In this document: piece by piece, positions 1 to 9,160 of the stretch | Layout: each line of letters opens with the position of its first letter | Position numbering within the stretch: position 1 is the stretch's first letter | NCBI GenBank assembly: GCA_002898735.1 | Contig: BEHY01000020.1 | Coordinates: forward strand, 1 to 40,488 | Direction of reading: 5' to 3' | Source of the DNA: Candidatus Thermoflexus japonica | Lineage (GTDB): Bacteria > Chloroflexota > Anaerolineae > Thermoflexales > Thermoflexaceae | Length of the DNA: 40,488 nucleotides | Notes under the pieces: model-generated | The model's database searches: none | Seen by the model: only the letters and a program-made list of their open reading frames with translations | What the model was told of the DNA's origin: nothing | Translations under genes and position numbers: made by a program

Positions 1-1977
1 GAAGCGAGCCCTGGATCCCCCCCGGGGGAACCATCCCCGGTTGCCGATCCAGGAGAACTGTCCTCCCTGGGGATCGGTCTGGATTTCCACCAGCCATTGC
101 AGGGCATCCAGGCCCCTCGTGACCCATCGCCGCTCCCCCAGGCGGTGCCCGGCGGCGATCAGGGCCGCCGGCAGAATCCCATTATCGTAGGTAACCACCT
201 CATCGCACCATGGCCAGTCGGGTCGGGCGTGGGCCCGGAAGCGATCTTCCAGACGCTGGGCCAGTTCCTTCACTTCCTCTTGTAACCGGAGATCGCCTGG
301 AAACCGCTCCAAACCCGCCAGGCCGCCCAGGATGGCATATGCCCAGGGTCGGGGATGCTGAAAGGTCTGACCGGCCGGCCAGGCCTCCCGGAACAACGCG
401 GCGGCGATGGTCTGAATATCCTCCGGCCCGAACGCCATGGCTTCGCCCAGCGCCCAGAGGGCACGACCGTGCGCATCCTCGGATCCGACCTCCTCAAGCC
501 ATCGTCGGTCATAGCCCATGAAGTTGCGGAACCGCCCGCGCTCGGGGTTCCAGGCGTGGATCAGAAACGCCAGATATGTTTTCATCAACGGGAGAAGGGC
601 GGGATCCCTGCTCCGCATCCATTCCCGCACGATCACCAGCAGCCCGCGGGCGTTGTCGTCGGTGCAGTAGCCGAAGCGGCGATCCGGGATGACGCCCTGC
701 GCGTGCTGGAGGAGGCCCGTGTCGTCGGTGAGCTGGCGCAGGTGCTCCAGGCGTATGGCAGGCAGCTTCGAGGGACGGAGGGGGAGCCAGGCCGGGCGAT
801 GGACCGGCCGGGGGCGTTCCAGCACCCTCCGGAACAGGTCCAGGTAGCGGTGGCCGATGACCGGCCACGCCATCTCCCGTCCCCGTTCATACGCGGCCCG
901 GCGCAGCCGCTCCCGCTCCTCCGGGTGGGAGAGCAGGTGATCCAGCGCCCGGGCCATCGCTTCCGGATCCTGGAAAGGAACCAGGATGCCCCGCCCATCC
1001 CCCAGGATTTCCTCCGCATACCATGAGGGCGTGGAGCTGATGGCCTTCCCGCAGGCCAGGGCATAGGTCAGGGTTCCGGAGACGATCTGCTCCCGCGCCA
1101 GATAGGGCGCAACGTAGATATCCGCCGCCATCAGGAACGTCAGCAGCTCCTCTCGATCCAGATAACGATCCACGAACCGGATGTGATCCTGCAACCCGGC
1201 CCGCGCGATCGCTTCCTCCAGGGAGCGGCGGTAGGATTCGCCGAACCGGCGGCGGACCTCCGGGTGGGTTGCCCCGACGATCAGATACAGGAGATCGGGA
1301 TGCCGGGGGACAAGCGCCTTCAGCGCCTCGATCACGGTCTCGATGCCCTTATTGGGGCTGAGCAGCCCGAAGGTCATGAGCACCCGCCGTCCCTCCAGCC
1401 CCAGGCGCGCCTTGTAAGGGGCAGGATCCTCAAAAGGCATCGCCGGGGCCCCATGGTCGATCCGTTCGATCCGCTCTGCGGGCACCCCATAGCGCTCCAT
1501 CAGGAACTGACGGGCCCGCTCCGACATCACCACCACGCGATCCGCCCGGCGAGCGAGGGCGATCAGAATCCGCCGCTGGTTCTCGGAGGGCTCGTAGAGA
1601 ACCGTGTGCAGGGTGACCACCAGGGGTTTGCGCAGGGTTTCCACGAAATCCAGCACATATGCGCCATCCATCCCCCCAAAGATCCCATACTCATGCTGCA
1701 GGCAGACCAGACCCACATGGCTCTGGTTCAGGTAATCCGCCGCGGCCCGGTAGTCTTCCGGGATCCCATCCCGGATCTCGAAGACCACCTCCGGGCCATA
1801 GGGGTAGCGATGAGGCGGATTGGTGAGGGCAACGATATTTACGATCCCGGAGCGGTCCAGCGATTCTCCCTGAGCTTCTGCGATTGCTTTCGCCAGATCA
1901 TGGGTGAATGTGGCGATCCCGCACTGCCGGGGCACGTAAGTCCCCACCAGAGCGACCCGAATGCGATCCTTGAACAT
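1..1977 (-). CDS. Family 4 glycosyltransferase with C-terminal helical domain (partial)
   Basis: The minus-strand frame is open from ATG 1977 to the window edge (659 codons, no stop), so the C-terminus is missing. The start has a strong Shine-Dalgarno (AAGGAGGTGG) 3 nt upstream. Residues 1-375 look like a two-Rossmann GT4 enzyme: an N-terminal PRQCGIATFTHDL motif, TFGLLSPNKGIETV opening the second lobe, VGATHPEVRRR, and a donor-site region around AREQIVSGTLTYALACGKAI ending in RGILVPF. The second Glu of the usual EX7E motif is not obvious. From about residue 380 there is a Trp-rich, probably alpha-helical toroid-like extension with GYCTDDNARGLLV. It lies 96 bp downstream of a GH130 phosphorylase gene on the same strand, so the pair probably handles the same mannose-containing glycan. 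The sugar donor and acceptor are not deducible from sequence. Confidence 0.85.
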   Translation of the reverse strand, partial: MFKDRIRVALVGTYVPRQCGIATFTHDLAKAIAEAQGESLDRSGIVNIVALTNPPHRYPYGPEVVFEIRDGIPEDYRAAADYLNQSHVGLVCLQHEYGIFGGMDGAYVLDFVETLRKPLVVTLHTVLYEPSENQRRILIALARRADRVVVMSERARQFLMERYGVPAERIERIDHGAPAMPFEDPAPYKARLGLEGRRVLMTFGLLSPNKGIETVIEALKALVPRHPDLLYLIVGATHPEVRRRFGESYRRSLEEAIARAGLQDHIRFVDRYLDREELLTFLMAADIYVAPYLAREQIVSGTLTYALACGKAISSTPSWYAEEILGDGRGILVPFQDPEAMARALDHLLSHPEERERLRRAAYERGREMAWPVIGHRYLDLFRRVLERPRPVHRPAWLPLRPSKLPAIRLEHLRQLTDDTGLLQHAQGVIPDRRFGYCTDDNARGLLVIVREWMRSRDPALLPLMKTYLAFLIHAWNPERGRFRNFMGYDRRWLEEVGSEDAHGRALWALGEAMAFGPEDIQTIAAALFREAWPAGQTFQHPRPWAYAILGGLAGLERFPGDLRLQEEVKELAQRLEDRFRAHARPDWPWCDEVVTYDNGILPAALIAAGHRLGERRWVTRGLDALQWLVEIQTDPQGGQFSWIGNRGWFPRGGSRARF

Positions 1978-2073
1978 CTCCCACCTCCTTGCCTCCCATG
2001 GTGCGAGAGATGGATCGCCTCGGGGCCTGGCCGGAGGGTAAAGCCGCCCACCCCATCGCCCCCATCCTCCGGC

Positions 2074-3012
2074 CTATGCCGGTGCATGCTTTAAGTAATC
2101 CAGCAGCTCCTGCAGGCTGGCGGTCGCCAGGGCGACGCATGTGTCCGCCGCCCCGTAATACATCAGCAGCTCCCCGGAATGTGGATCCACCACCGCGCCA
2201 CATGGAAAGGTCACGTTGGGCACGTCGCCGATCCGCTCGTAAGGGGCGCGGGGGCCGAACACCCACTCGGCGCTGCGCCGGATCACCTTTCGAGGGTCCT
2301 CCAGATCCAGCAGGGCCAGGCCCACACGATAGATCCGCCCCGAGGCGGTCTGGCGCACGCCGTGATAAAGGATCAACCAGCCCTCCGGCGTCTCGATGGG
2401 CTGAGGCCCCAGGCCCACCCGATCGGAATCCCACCAGCCCCCGGGGCGTGCTTCGATGATCACCGTATGATCACCCCAGTGGCGCAGATCCGGGGAGAAG
2501 GAGATCCAGATGTTGGGACGGGCTCCCGGGGCGGTGGGCATCGGACGATGGATCATCGCCCAGCGGCCCTTAAACCGGCGGGGAAACAGGCTGGCGTCCT
2601 TATCCTCCGGGGGGAGGATCGGCCCCAGCCGATGGAAGGTTTTGAAGTCCGCGGTCGTCGCCAGGGCGACCAGCGGTCCGCCCCGGGAGTAAGCGACATA
2701 CGTCACCGCATACAGGCCTTCTTCTTCCAGAAAGACAATCCGCGGATCCTCGATCCCCCAGAATTCCTCGGGGTGGTGCAGGGGGTCCGGGAGCAGGGTG
2801 GGCTCGGGATCCACACGCCAGCCGCTCCGCCCATCCAGGCTGCGGGCGACCGTGAGATGGGAAAGGCCCTGGAAATCCTCCACGCGGACCAGCAGGAGGA
2901 CTTCCTCGTTGAAACATGTGGCGCCCGGGTTGAACACGGCGTTCGCCGGATACGGCCAGTCGGCCGCGGTCAGGATCGGGTTTCCGGAATAGCGATGGAA
3001 GAGCTCAGGCAT
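2074..3012 (-). CDS. GH130 glycoside phosphorylase (beta-mannoside phosphorylase-like)
   Basis: This 312-residue protein has the five-bladed beta-propeller signature of GH130: NPILTAADWP near the N-terminus, WGIEDPRIV at residues 85-93 (Asp89 corresponds to the family's general acid), a DKDASLFPR block, WWDSDRVGLG, and a C-terminal FPCGAVVDP...YYGAADT run. Family members phosphorolyse beta-1,2- or beta-1,4-mannosides to mannose 1-phosphate, or are mannosidases. The length fits a single-domain member and there is no signal peptide, so it is cytoplasmic. The ATG at 3012 has AGGAG 10 nt upstream. It precedes the GT4 gene in the same direction and is probably cotranscribed. The mannose 1-phosphate product could feed the GDP-mannose branch encoded divergently at 3413-6853; this is inference. 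Confidence 0.88.
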   Translation of the reverse strand: MPELFHRYSGNPILTAADWPYPANAVFNPGATCFNEEVLLLVRVEDFQGLSHLTVARSLDGRSGWRVDPEPTLLPDPLHHPEEFWGIEDPRIVFLEEEGLYAVTYVAYSRGGPLVALATTADFKTFHRLGPILPPEDKDASLFPRRFKGRWAMIHRPMPTAPGARPNIWISFSPDLRHWGDHTVIIEARPGGWWDSDRVGLGPQPIETPEGWLILYHGVRQTASGRIYRVGLALLDLEDPRKVIRRSAEWVFGPRAPYERIGDVPNVTFPCGAVVDPHSGELLMYYGAADTCVALATASLQELLDYLKHAPA

Positions 3013-3360
3013 GGAAGCTCGGCTCCTGGAGAGGATGGAATGCCCTCGGATTGGAAGCGACGCTGTGGGTTCCCCATCCGGGAAAACGGGGCCGGGGGCG
3101 GCGCCTTCGGCGTTCCACCGGGCTCCAGCGCGAAGGGCCGTTCCGCTTCCTGGATGGGAGCCGAACGGCGCAAGTTCTGCTTTTTCCAGGGTCCAGTTTA
3201 TAAATAGCAGCCCTGTATCAGAAAAAGATTAGAACCCCCTTCCCCCAGGGTCCGGTGCCCGGATATGGTCGCTGCGGCTTTCCTTCGGGGCCGCTTCCCC
3301 GGCTGGCGGGAAGATCCATCCAGCGCGATAGGGTGCTGGGTTTGCGACGAAGCGTTACGG

Positions 3361-3366
3361 TATAAT
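3361..3366 (+). promoter_or_regulatory. -10 box of the deoxyhexose operon, in the 3013-3412 divergent gap
   Basis: A perfect TATAAT lies 46 bp before the first gene of the plus-strand operon; the matching -35 is weak (GGGTTT-like at 3338-3343). The rest of this 400-bp divergent gap has no convincing gene. A minus-strand TATAAA at about 3193-3198 lies in a locally AT-rich patch and could serve the GH130-GT4 pair, but its -35 is poor. Confidence 0.55.
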
Positions 3367-3412
3367 TCGAAACTGCGCGCCTGACCCGATTCCGGAAAAG
3401 GAGCCATTGCCG

Positions 3413-4390
3413 TTGCGGGTGCTCATCACCGGTGTGGGCGGCTTCGTCGGTCGACACCTCGCCGCCATCCTGGCCCAGGAAACCGATTGGGAGCTCTGGG
3501 GATGGGCCCGGCGGCCCGCGACTCCGCTTCCGGAGCGCTTGCGGCTTGTCCAGGTAGACCTCCGGGATCCAGAGGCGGTCCGTCAGGGGCTGGCCCTTGC
3601 GCAGCCGGAAGGCATCATCCACCTGGCTGCCCAGTCCGATGTGGCGGAATCCTGGAAGGATCCCTGGGGAACCTTCGAAACCAACGTGCGGGGCACTCTG
3701 AACTTGCTGGAGGGCATCCGGGCGCTGGGGTGGCAACCCCGCGTGCTGATCGTGACCTCGAACGAGGTCTACGGCCTGATCCGCCCAGAGGACGTTCCCG
3801 TTCGAGAAGATCACCCGTTCCGCCCGGCCAACCCGTATGGGATCAGCAAGGCCGCTCAGGACTGGCTGGCCGCCCTCTATGCCACGGCTTACGCCATGCC
3901 GATCATCCGGGCCCGCCCGTTCAACCACATCGGCCCCGGCCAGGATCCTCGCTTTGTGGTCCCGTCTTTCGCCCGTCAGATCGCCTGGATTGAAGCGGGA
4001 TTGCAGGAGCCGGTGTTGCGGGTGGGGAATCTGGAAGCCCAGCGGGATTTCACCGACGTCCGGGATGTGGCCCGCGCCTATCGCCTGCTGCTGGAGCGGG
4101 GAGAGCCCGGCGAGGTCTATAACATCGGGTCCGGTCGACCCCGCCCGATCCGGGAGGTGCTGGAGCTCCTCCTCGCCATGGCTCGGGTGAACGTCCGGGT
4201 GGAGGTGGATCCCCAGCGCATCCGCCCCGTGGAGATCCCGATCAGCGCGGCCGACACGACCCGGATCCGGGAGCGCCTGGGATGGGAGCCCCGCATCCCC
4301 CTGGAACAGTCCCTGCGGGACGTGCTGGAGGAGTGGCGGGCCCGGGCCCGGGAGGAGCAGGGACGGCGATCGGCGGCGCCGCAAACCTGA
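3413..4390 (+). CDS. rmd: NAD(P)-dependent epimerase/dehydratase, GDP-4-dehydro-6-deoxy-D-mannose reductase-like
   Basis: This extended short-chain dehydrogenase (325 residues) begins [16 protein letters not shown], a GxxGxxG Rossmann loop, and has the catalytic Ser in TSNEVYG and Tyr142/Lys146 in NPYGISK. It lies directly before GDP-mannose 4,6-dehydratase, and its length and motifs fit Rmd, which reduces GDP-4-keto-6-deoxy-D-mannose to GDP-D-rhamnose. Start choice: TTG 3413 has GGAG 9 nt upstream, whereas the in-frame TTG at 3407 leaves only 3 nt, so 3413 is preferred. A GTG at 3419 is a third option. It could instead be a fucose synthase-type or other sugar reductase; the assignment leans on the neighbour. 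Confidence 0.8.
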   Translation: MRVLITGVGGFVGRHLAAILAQETDWELWGWARRPATPLPERLRLVQVDLRDPEAVRQGLALAQPEGIIHLAAQSDVAESWKDPWGTFETNVRGTLNLLEGIRALGWQPRVLIVTSNEVYGLIRPEDVPVREDHPFRPANPYGISKAAQDWLAALYATAYAMPIIRARPFNHIGPGQDPRFVVPSFARQIAWIEAGLQEPVLRVGNLEAQRDFTDVRDVARAYRLLLERGEPGEVYNIGSGRPRPIREVLELLLAMARVNVRVEVDPQRIRPVEIPISAADTTRIRERLGWEPRIPLEQSLRDVLEEWRARAREEQGRRSAAPQT

Positions 4391-4443
4391 TCGATGGACG
4401 CACGATCCCGAAAGCGTTAAACCCCACTGGGAGGCGTTCGAGG

Positions 4444-5430
4444 ATGGAACGGAAACGCGCGTTGATCACGGGCATCACCGGCCAGGATGGTTCCTATCTC
4501 GCAGAGTTCCTGCTGGAGAAGGGCTACGAGGTCATCGGGATGGTCCGACGCACCAGCACCATCAACTTCGAGCGGATCCGCCACATCCAGGATCGCATCA
4601 CCCTGGTTCAGGGGGATCTGCTGGATCAGTCCTCGCTGATCGACATCCTGCGGGAATACCGTCCCCATGAGGTTTACAACCTGGCCGCCCAATCCTTCGT
4701 GCCCACCTCCTTCAAGCAGCCGGTCCTCACCGGGGAATTCACCGCCCTGGGGGTGACCCGCCTGCTGGAGGCCATCCGCCTGGTGGATCCCACCATTCGC
4801 TTCTATCAGGCCTCGAGCAGTGAGATGTTTGGGAAAGTAAAGGAGGTCCCCCAGAATGAGAACACCCCCTTCCATCCCCGCAGCCCGTATGGGGTGGCCA
4901 AGGTATACGCCCACTGGATCACGGTGAATTACCGGGAGAGCTACGGGATGTTCGCGGTCTCCGGGATCTGCTTCAATCACGAGAGCCCGCGCCGGGGGCT
5001 GGAGTTCGTCACCCGCAAGATCACCCACACGGCGGCGAAGATCAAGCTGGGCCTGGCCCACGAGCTCCGCCTGGGGAACCTGGAGGCTCGCCGGGACTGG
5101 GGTTACGCGCCGGATTACGTGCGGGCGATGTGGCTGATGTTGCAGCAGGACGAACCGGAGGACTACGTGATCGCCACGGGGGAAACCCACTCGGTGCGGG
5201 AGTTCGTGGAGCTGGCGTTTGACTATCTGGGCCTGGACTGGAAGAAATACGTGGTGGTGGATCCGGCCCTCTATCGCCCGGCGGATGTGGACCTCCTGGT
5301 GGGTGATGCCACCAAGGCACGGACCAAACTTGGATGGGCACCCTCGGTGACCTTCGAGCAGCTGGTGAAAATTATGGTGGACGCCGACCTGGAGCTGGTG
5401 AAGCAGGAATATGGGATTCGGGAGGGCTGA
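4444..5430 (+). CDS. gmd: GDP-mannose 4,6-dehydratase
   Basis: This 328-residue protein converts GDP-D-mannose to GDP-4-keto-6-deoxy-D-mannose, the branch point for GDP-rhamnose, GDP-fucose and related sugars. It has the Rossmann loop [14 protein letters not shown] (residues 10-23), the RRTST NADP-binding stretch, ASSSEMFG, the catalytic Tyr149 and Lys153 in SPYGVAK, and the Gmd-specific FNHESPRRG and [10 protein letters not shown] blocks. ATG 4444 has GGGAGG 9 nt upstream; the open frame extends further 5' into the preceding gene, but that extension has no family similarity. It follows the reductase gene by 53 bp and is followed 1 bp later by the phosphohexomutase, so the three are almost certainly one operon. 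Confidence 0.95.
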   Translation: MERKRALITGITGQDGSYLAEFLLEKGYEVIGMVRRTSTINFERIRHIQDRITLVQGDLLDQSSLIDILREYRPHEVYNLAAQSFVPTSFKQPVLTGEFTALGVTRLLEAIRLVDPTIRFYQASSSEMFGKVKEVPQNENTPFHPRSPYGVAKVYAHWITVNYRESYGMFAVSGICFNHESPRRGLEFVTRKITHTAAKIKLGLAHELRLGNLEARRDWGYAPDYVRAMWLMLQQDEPEDYVIATGETHSVREFVELAFDYLGLDWKKYVVVDPALYRPADVDLLVGDATKARTKLGWAPSVTFEQLVKIMVDADLELVKQEYGIREG

Positions 5431-5431
5431 G

Positions 5432-6853
5432 ATGGCGATCATCCGATTCGGCACCGACGGATGGCGCGGCCGCATCGCCGACGATTACACGTTTGCGAAC
5501 GTCCGGCGATGCGCCCAGGGCTTCGCCCGGTGGTTGCTGGATACCGGCCAGGCGGAGGGCGGGGTGGTGATCGGCTACGATCACCGTTTCGCCTCCGAGC
5601 ACTTCGCGGCAGCCTGCGCCGAGGTCCTGGCCGGCAACGGCATCCGGGCCTATCTGTGCGAACGCGCCGTGCCGACGCCGGTGATCAGCTACGGCGTGGT
5701 CGCTCGCGGCGCGGCCGGAGCCATCAACATCACCGCCAGCCATAACCCTCCCACGGACAACGGCTTCAAGGTCCGCAACCGTTTCGGGGGCGCGGTGGAT
5801 CCCCAGGGCCTTCTGGAGATCGAAGCCCGCATCCCGCCCGATGAAGGGGGGGTGAAGCGGATGCCGCTGGCGGAAGCCCGGGCGAAAGGACTGGTGGAGA
5901 TCTTCGACCCATCCCCGGCTTACATCGAACATCTCCAAACCCTGGTGGACCTGGAAACCCTCCGGCAGGCCGACCTCACCATCGTGGTGGACCCGATGTG
6001 GGGGAGCGGGGCGGGCTGGCTGCGGCGGCTGCTTTCCCCCGGGCGCATCCGCATCGTGGAGATCCACGGCGAGCGCAATCCGATCTTCCCCCATATGAAA
6101 CGCCCGGAGCCCATTCCCCCGAACCTGGATGACCTGCAGGAGCAGGTGCGGTCCCTGAAGGCGGACGCCGGGATCGCGACGGATGGGGATGCCGATCGGG
6201 TGGGTCTGGTGGACGAGCGGGGGGAGTTTGTGGATCAGCTGCGCGTCTACGGCCTGCTGGCGCTTTACCTCCTGGAGGTCCGGGGGCAGCGGGGGCCGAT
6301 CGTCAAAACGCTCTCCACCACCTCTATGCTGGAGAAACTGGGAGAGCGCTATGGGGTCCCGGTTTATGAGACGGGCGTCGGCTTCAAGTATGTGGCCCCC
6401 AAGATGCTGGAGACCCATGCCCTGATCGGGGGCGAGGAGAGCGGGGGCTTCGCCTTCCGGGGCCATCTGCCGGAGCGGGATGGGATCCTGGCGGGCCTGT
6501 ATCTTCTGGACTTCATGGTCCGGACGGGGAAGCGGCCCTCCGAGCTCATCGAGGACCTCTTCCGCCTGGTCGGCCCCCATTATTACTCCCGCATCGATGT
6601 GGAATTCCCGCCGGAGCGCCGGGAGGAAACCCGGGCCCGGCTGGATCAGGCGCAACCGGAGCGGCTGGCCGGGCTCCGGGTGCTCCGGATCGATCGCAGC
6701 GATGGATACAAGTTCTACCTGGAAGATGGCGGCTGGCTGCTGATCCGGTTCTCGGGCACGGAGCCCCTGCTCCGGATCTACACCGAGACCACGATCCCGG
6801 AGCGGGTGCCGCAACTGCTCGCCGCGGGCCGTGAGCTGGCCGGTCTGGCGTGA
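5432..6853 (+). CDS. Phosphoglucomutase/phosphomannomutase family protein
   Basis: This alpha-D-phosphohexomutase (473 residues) interconverts hexose 1- and 6-phosphates. All four active-site segments are present: the phosphoserine loop TASHNP with Ser103, the Mg2+ site DGDADR with Asp251, Asp253 and Asp255, the sugar-recognition loop GGEESGG, and the phosphate-binding RFSGTEP near residue 438. ATG 5432 follows GGAGGG by 5 nt and starts 1 bp after the gmd stop. In this operon a phosphomannomutase role, giving mannose 1-phosphate for GDP-mannose, is the natural reading. Family sequence alone does not separate mannose, glucose and glucosamine substrates, and no GDP-mannose pyrophosphorylase is visible in the window. 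Confidence 0.9.
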   Translation: MAIIRFGTDGWRGRIADDYTFANVRRCAQGFARWLLDTGQAEGGVVIGYDHRFASEHFAAACAEVLAGNGIRAYLCERAVPTPVISYGVVARGAAGAINITASHNPPTDNGFKVRNRFGGAVDPQGLLEIEARIPPDEGGVKRMPLAEARAKGLVEIFDPSPAYIEHLQTLVDLETLRQADLTIVVDPMWGSGAGWLRRLLSPGRIRIVEIHGERNPIFPHMKRPEPIPPNLDDLQEQVRSLKADAGIATDGDADRVGLVDERGEFVDQLRVYGLLALYLLEVRGQRGPIVKTLSTTSMLEKLGERYGVPVYETGVGFKYVAPKMLETHALIGGEESGGFAFRGHLPERDGILAGLYLLDFMVRTGKRPSELIEDLFRLVGPHYYSRIDVEFPPERREETRARLDQAQPERLAGLRVLRIDRSDGYKFYLEDGGWLLIRFSGTEPLLRIYTETTIPERVPQLLAAGRELAGLA

Positions 6854-6861
6854 GGATCCGG

Positions 6862-7650
6862 ATGCCGCTGATCGACACCCATTGCCATCTGGATGATCCC
6901 GCCTTCGATGGGGACCGGGAGGAAGTGCTGGCCCGGGCCCGGATGGCCGGCGTGGAGGCCCTCGTGATCCCTTCCGTCACCCTGGAGCGGATCCCGGTCG
7001 CCCTGGCGCTCGCCGAGCGGCATGCGGGGATCTACGTGGCGGTGGGGATCCATCCCCACGCCGCCTCGACGTTCTCGCCCGCAGCGCTGGCGCAACTGCG
7101 GGCATGGGCCCGGCATCCCCGCGTCGTGGCGATCGGGGAGATCGGCCTGGATTTCTATCGGGATCTTTCCCCCCGGGAAGCGCAGCGCGAAGCCTTCCGG
7201 GCACAGCTGGAGCTGGCCGGCGAGCTGGGGCTGCCCGTGATCATCCACCAGCGGGAGGCCCGGGAGGCCGTGATGGAGGAGCTGGAGCGCTGGGTGGCCT
7301 CCGGCTCAGGGGCTCGCGGGATCCTGCATGCCTTCTCCGGAGACGCGGCCATGGCCCGGACGGCCGTTGCCTGGGGTTTTGTCCTGGGCATCGGAGGGCC
7401 TATCACCTATCCTCGTGCGGAGGCGCTTCGGGAGGCTGTGCAGGTGGTTGGGGCCTCCGCGCTGGTCCTGGAGACCGATGCGCCCTACCTGCCTCCTCAG
7501 CCCCATCGGGGGCGGCGGAATGAGCCGGCCTATCTTCCGCGGATTGCGGAAGCCCTGGCCCGCATCCTGGGTCTTTCCCGGGAACACATCGCCGAGCAAA
7601 CGACCGGAAACGCCCGGCGTATCTTCCGGTTTGCGGGACTCGAGGGGTGA
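6862..7650 (+). CDS. TatD family metal-dependent hydrolase (DNase)
   Basis: This 262-residue TIM-barrel amidohydrolase-type nuclease has the metal ligands DTHCHLD at residues 5-11, GEIGLDFY, IIHQREA, HAFSGD and LETDAPYL, all diagnostic of TatD/YcfH proteins. These act as 3'-5' exonucleases or in DNA quality control. ATG 6862 has GAGG 6 nt upstream; an in-frame GTG at 6850 overlapping the previous stop is possible but has no ribosome site. It closes the deoxyhexose operon by position, though its function is unrelated to sugars. The following gap, 7651-7969, holds only a promoter and a small weak hairpin. Confidence 0.92.
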   Translation: MPLIDTHCHLDDPAFDGDREEVLARARMAGVEALVIPSVTLERIPVALALAERHAGIYVAVGIHPHAASTFSPAALAQLRAWARHPRVVAIGEIGLDFYRDLSPREAQREAFRAQLELAGELGLPVIIHQREAREAVMEELERWVASGSGARGILHAFSGDAAMARTAVAWGFVLGIGGPITYPRAEALREAVQVVGASALVLETDAPYLPPQPHRGRRNEPAYLPRIAEALARILGLSREHIAEQTTGNARRIFRFAGLEG

Positions 7651-7791
7651 GCCGGGCGCTTTCAGGGCCTCGCTCACCCCGGGATCATCCCCAGCCTGGG
7701 GGGAGGAGGAGAGGCAGGCGCTCCGCACCAGGAGCCCATGCGCGATCCAAGCGCTCAACCCGCCGAATTTTGCGGGAACATTCGCTGTTCT

Positions 7792-7820
7792 GTGACAGAA
7801 CCGGAAGGCTGCTTTAAAAT
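7792..7820 (+). promoter_or_regulatory. Sigma-70-type promoter for the polyprenyl synthase
   Basis: GTGACA (7792-7797), a 17-bp spacer, and TAAAAT (7815-7820). It lies in a locally AT-rich patch about 150 bp before the chosen ATG, leaving a longish leader. Nothing else is recognisable in the 319-bp gap 7651-7969. Confidence 0.6.
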
Positions 7821-7969
7821 GGAGTAAAATTTGCGCGGGCGGGCTCGAATTGCGGGAGGTGGGGGCGATCCCTTCCTCGTAAGCCCTGAAGAGGATTCGT
7901 GGTCAGACCGGATTCGTGAGCCATGGGCCATGGCTTTCCGACCGCATCCTGAACCCAGGTAAACCGGGA

Positions 7970-8959
7970 ATGCCTCTCACGGTGCAACATGGACCCTCGT
8001 TTCGAACGATCCAGGAATGGCTCCACGAGGATCTGGAGCGGGTTGAAGCTCGGATGCGGGAGATCCCGCTGGCCTTCGAGCCTCTCAAGACGGCGGTGGA
8101 CCATTTGCTGACCGCGGGAGGGAAACGTATCCGCCCTCTCCTGGTCCTCCTGACTGGCCGGCTCTACCGACCCACGGATGAAGCGATGGTCAGCCTCGCC
8201 GCCGCAGTCGAGATGCTGCATACCGCCACCCTGGTCCACGATGATCTGATCGACGGCTCCCTTCTTCGCCGGGGGGTTCCCACCCTCAACGCCATCTGGA
8301 CCCCGGCGGCGACGGTGCTCACGGGGGATTATCTCTTCGCCTACGCCGCCTCTCTGGCCGCGCGAACGGAAAACGTCCGGGTCATGGCGATCTTCGCCCG
8401 CACGCTGATGACGATCTGCGAGGGAGAATTGCATCAGCAGTTCGGCGACCGCGAGGCGATGATGAGCCGGCAGGATTACCTGCGGCGGATCTACGCCAAG
8501 ACCGCGGCGATGTTCGAATTGGCCACCGAGGCGGCGGCGGTGCTGGCCCAGGCGCCGGAACCGGAGGTGGAGGCCCTGCGACAGTATGGCGTGGATCTGG
8601 GCATGGCCTTTCAGATCATGGATGATGTCCTGGACTTCACGGGGGAAGTGCGGGCTCTGGGCAAGCCGATCGGCAACGATCTGCGCCAGGGGCTGGTGAC
8701 GCTTCCCACGCTGTTTTACCTGGAGGAGCATCCGGACGATCCGCTGATCCTTCAGATCCTGGGGGGCGGCTCCAGGGATGATGGGATGATCGAAGAGGCC
8801 GTGCGACGGATCCGGAATTCCGGGGCCATCGCCCGTTCGGTGGCAGAGGCCGAAGCCTTTGTGCGTCGAAGCCGGGCCCACCTTCAGGGCCTGCCGGACG
8901 GGCCGGCATGGCATGCCTTGTGGTCCCTTGGAGATCATGTCCTGCGCCGGGATCGATGA
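7970..8959 (+). CDS. Trans-polyprenyl diphosphate synthase
   Basis: This 329-residue isoprenyl synthase condenses isopentenyl diphosphate onto allylic diphosphates, making the chain for quinones or carrier lipids. It has GGKRIRP at residues 50-56, the first Asp-rich motif HDDLID (Asp91, Asp92, Asp95), a LTGDYLFA block, and the second Asp-rich motif MDDVLDF (Asp218, Asp219, Asp222). ATG 7970 is preceded by AGGT at 9 nt. A GTG at 7916 would add 18 residues with no ribosome site or family similarity. The residues ahead of the first Asp motif (EMLHTATLVH) favour medium- to long-chain products such as solanesyl or heptaprenyl diphosphate, but chain length cannot be fixed from this reading. Confidence 0.92.
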   Translation: MPLTVQHGPSFRTIQEWLHEDLERVEARMREIPLAFEPLKTAVDHLLTAGGKRIRPLLVLLTGRLYRPTDEAMVSLAAAVEMLHTATLVHDDLIDGSLLRRGVPTLNAIWTPAATVLTGDYLFAYAASLAARTENVRVMAIFARTLMTICEGELHQQFGDREAMMSRQDYLRRIYAKTAAMFELATEAAAVLAQAPEPEVEALRQYGVDLGMAFQIMDDVLDFTGEVRALGKPIGNDLRQGLVTLPTLFYLEEHPDDPLILQILGGGSRDDGMIEEAVRRIRNSGAIARSVAEAEAFVRRSRAHLQGLPDGPAWHALWSLGDHVLRRDR

Positions 8960-9160
8960 GTCATTTCCTCGTGGGGAGGATATCAGCGGCCTTCCGCGTG
9001 TCGCGCCCTTTCAGGGAAGCCCTGGCTCCTCACTGGCACCCCTCCGGGCCACGGGGAGAGAGGGGAGAGAGAGGAAAAAGTTTGGAGCCGGCGCGCCCTC
9101 GAAAGCCCCAGGGGGGACCTGCTCCCCAGCTCCCGAATTCCATGTTTCCCGGGCAACAGG

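Noticed and set aside
3218..4384. Minus-strand frame opposite the SDR reductase
   Set aside because: No domain; the plus strand has a Rossmann loop and YxxxK catalytic pair.
5372..6814. Long minus-strand open frame opposite the phosphohexomutase
   Set aside because: The plus strand has all four catalytic motifs of the mutase; the antisense frame shows no family features.
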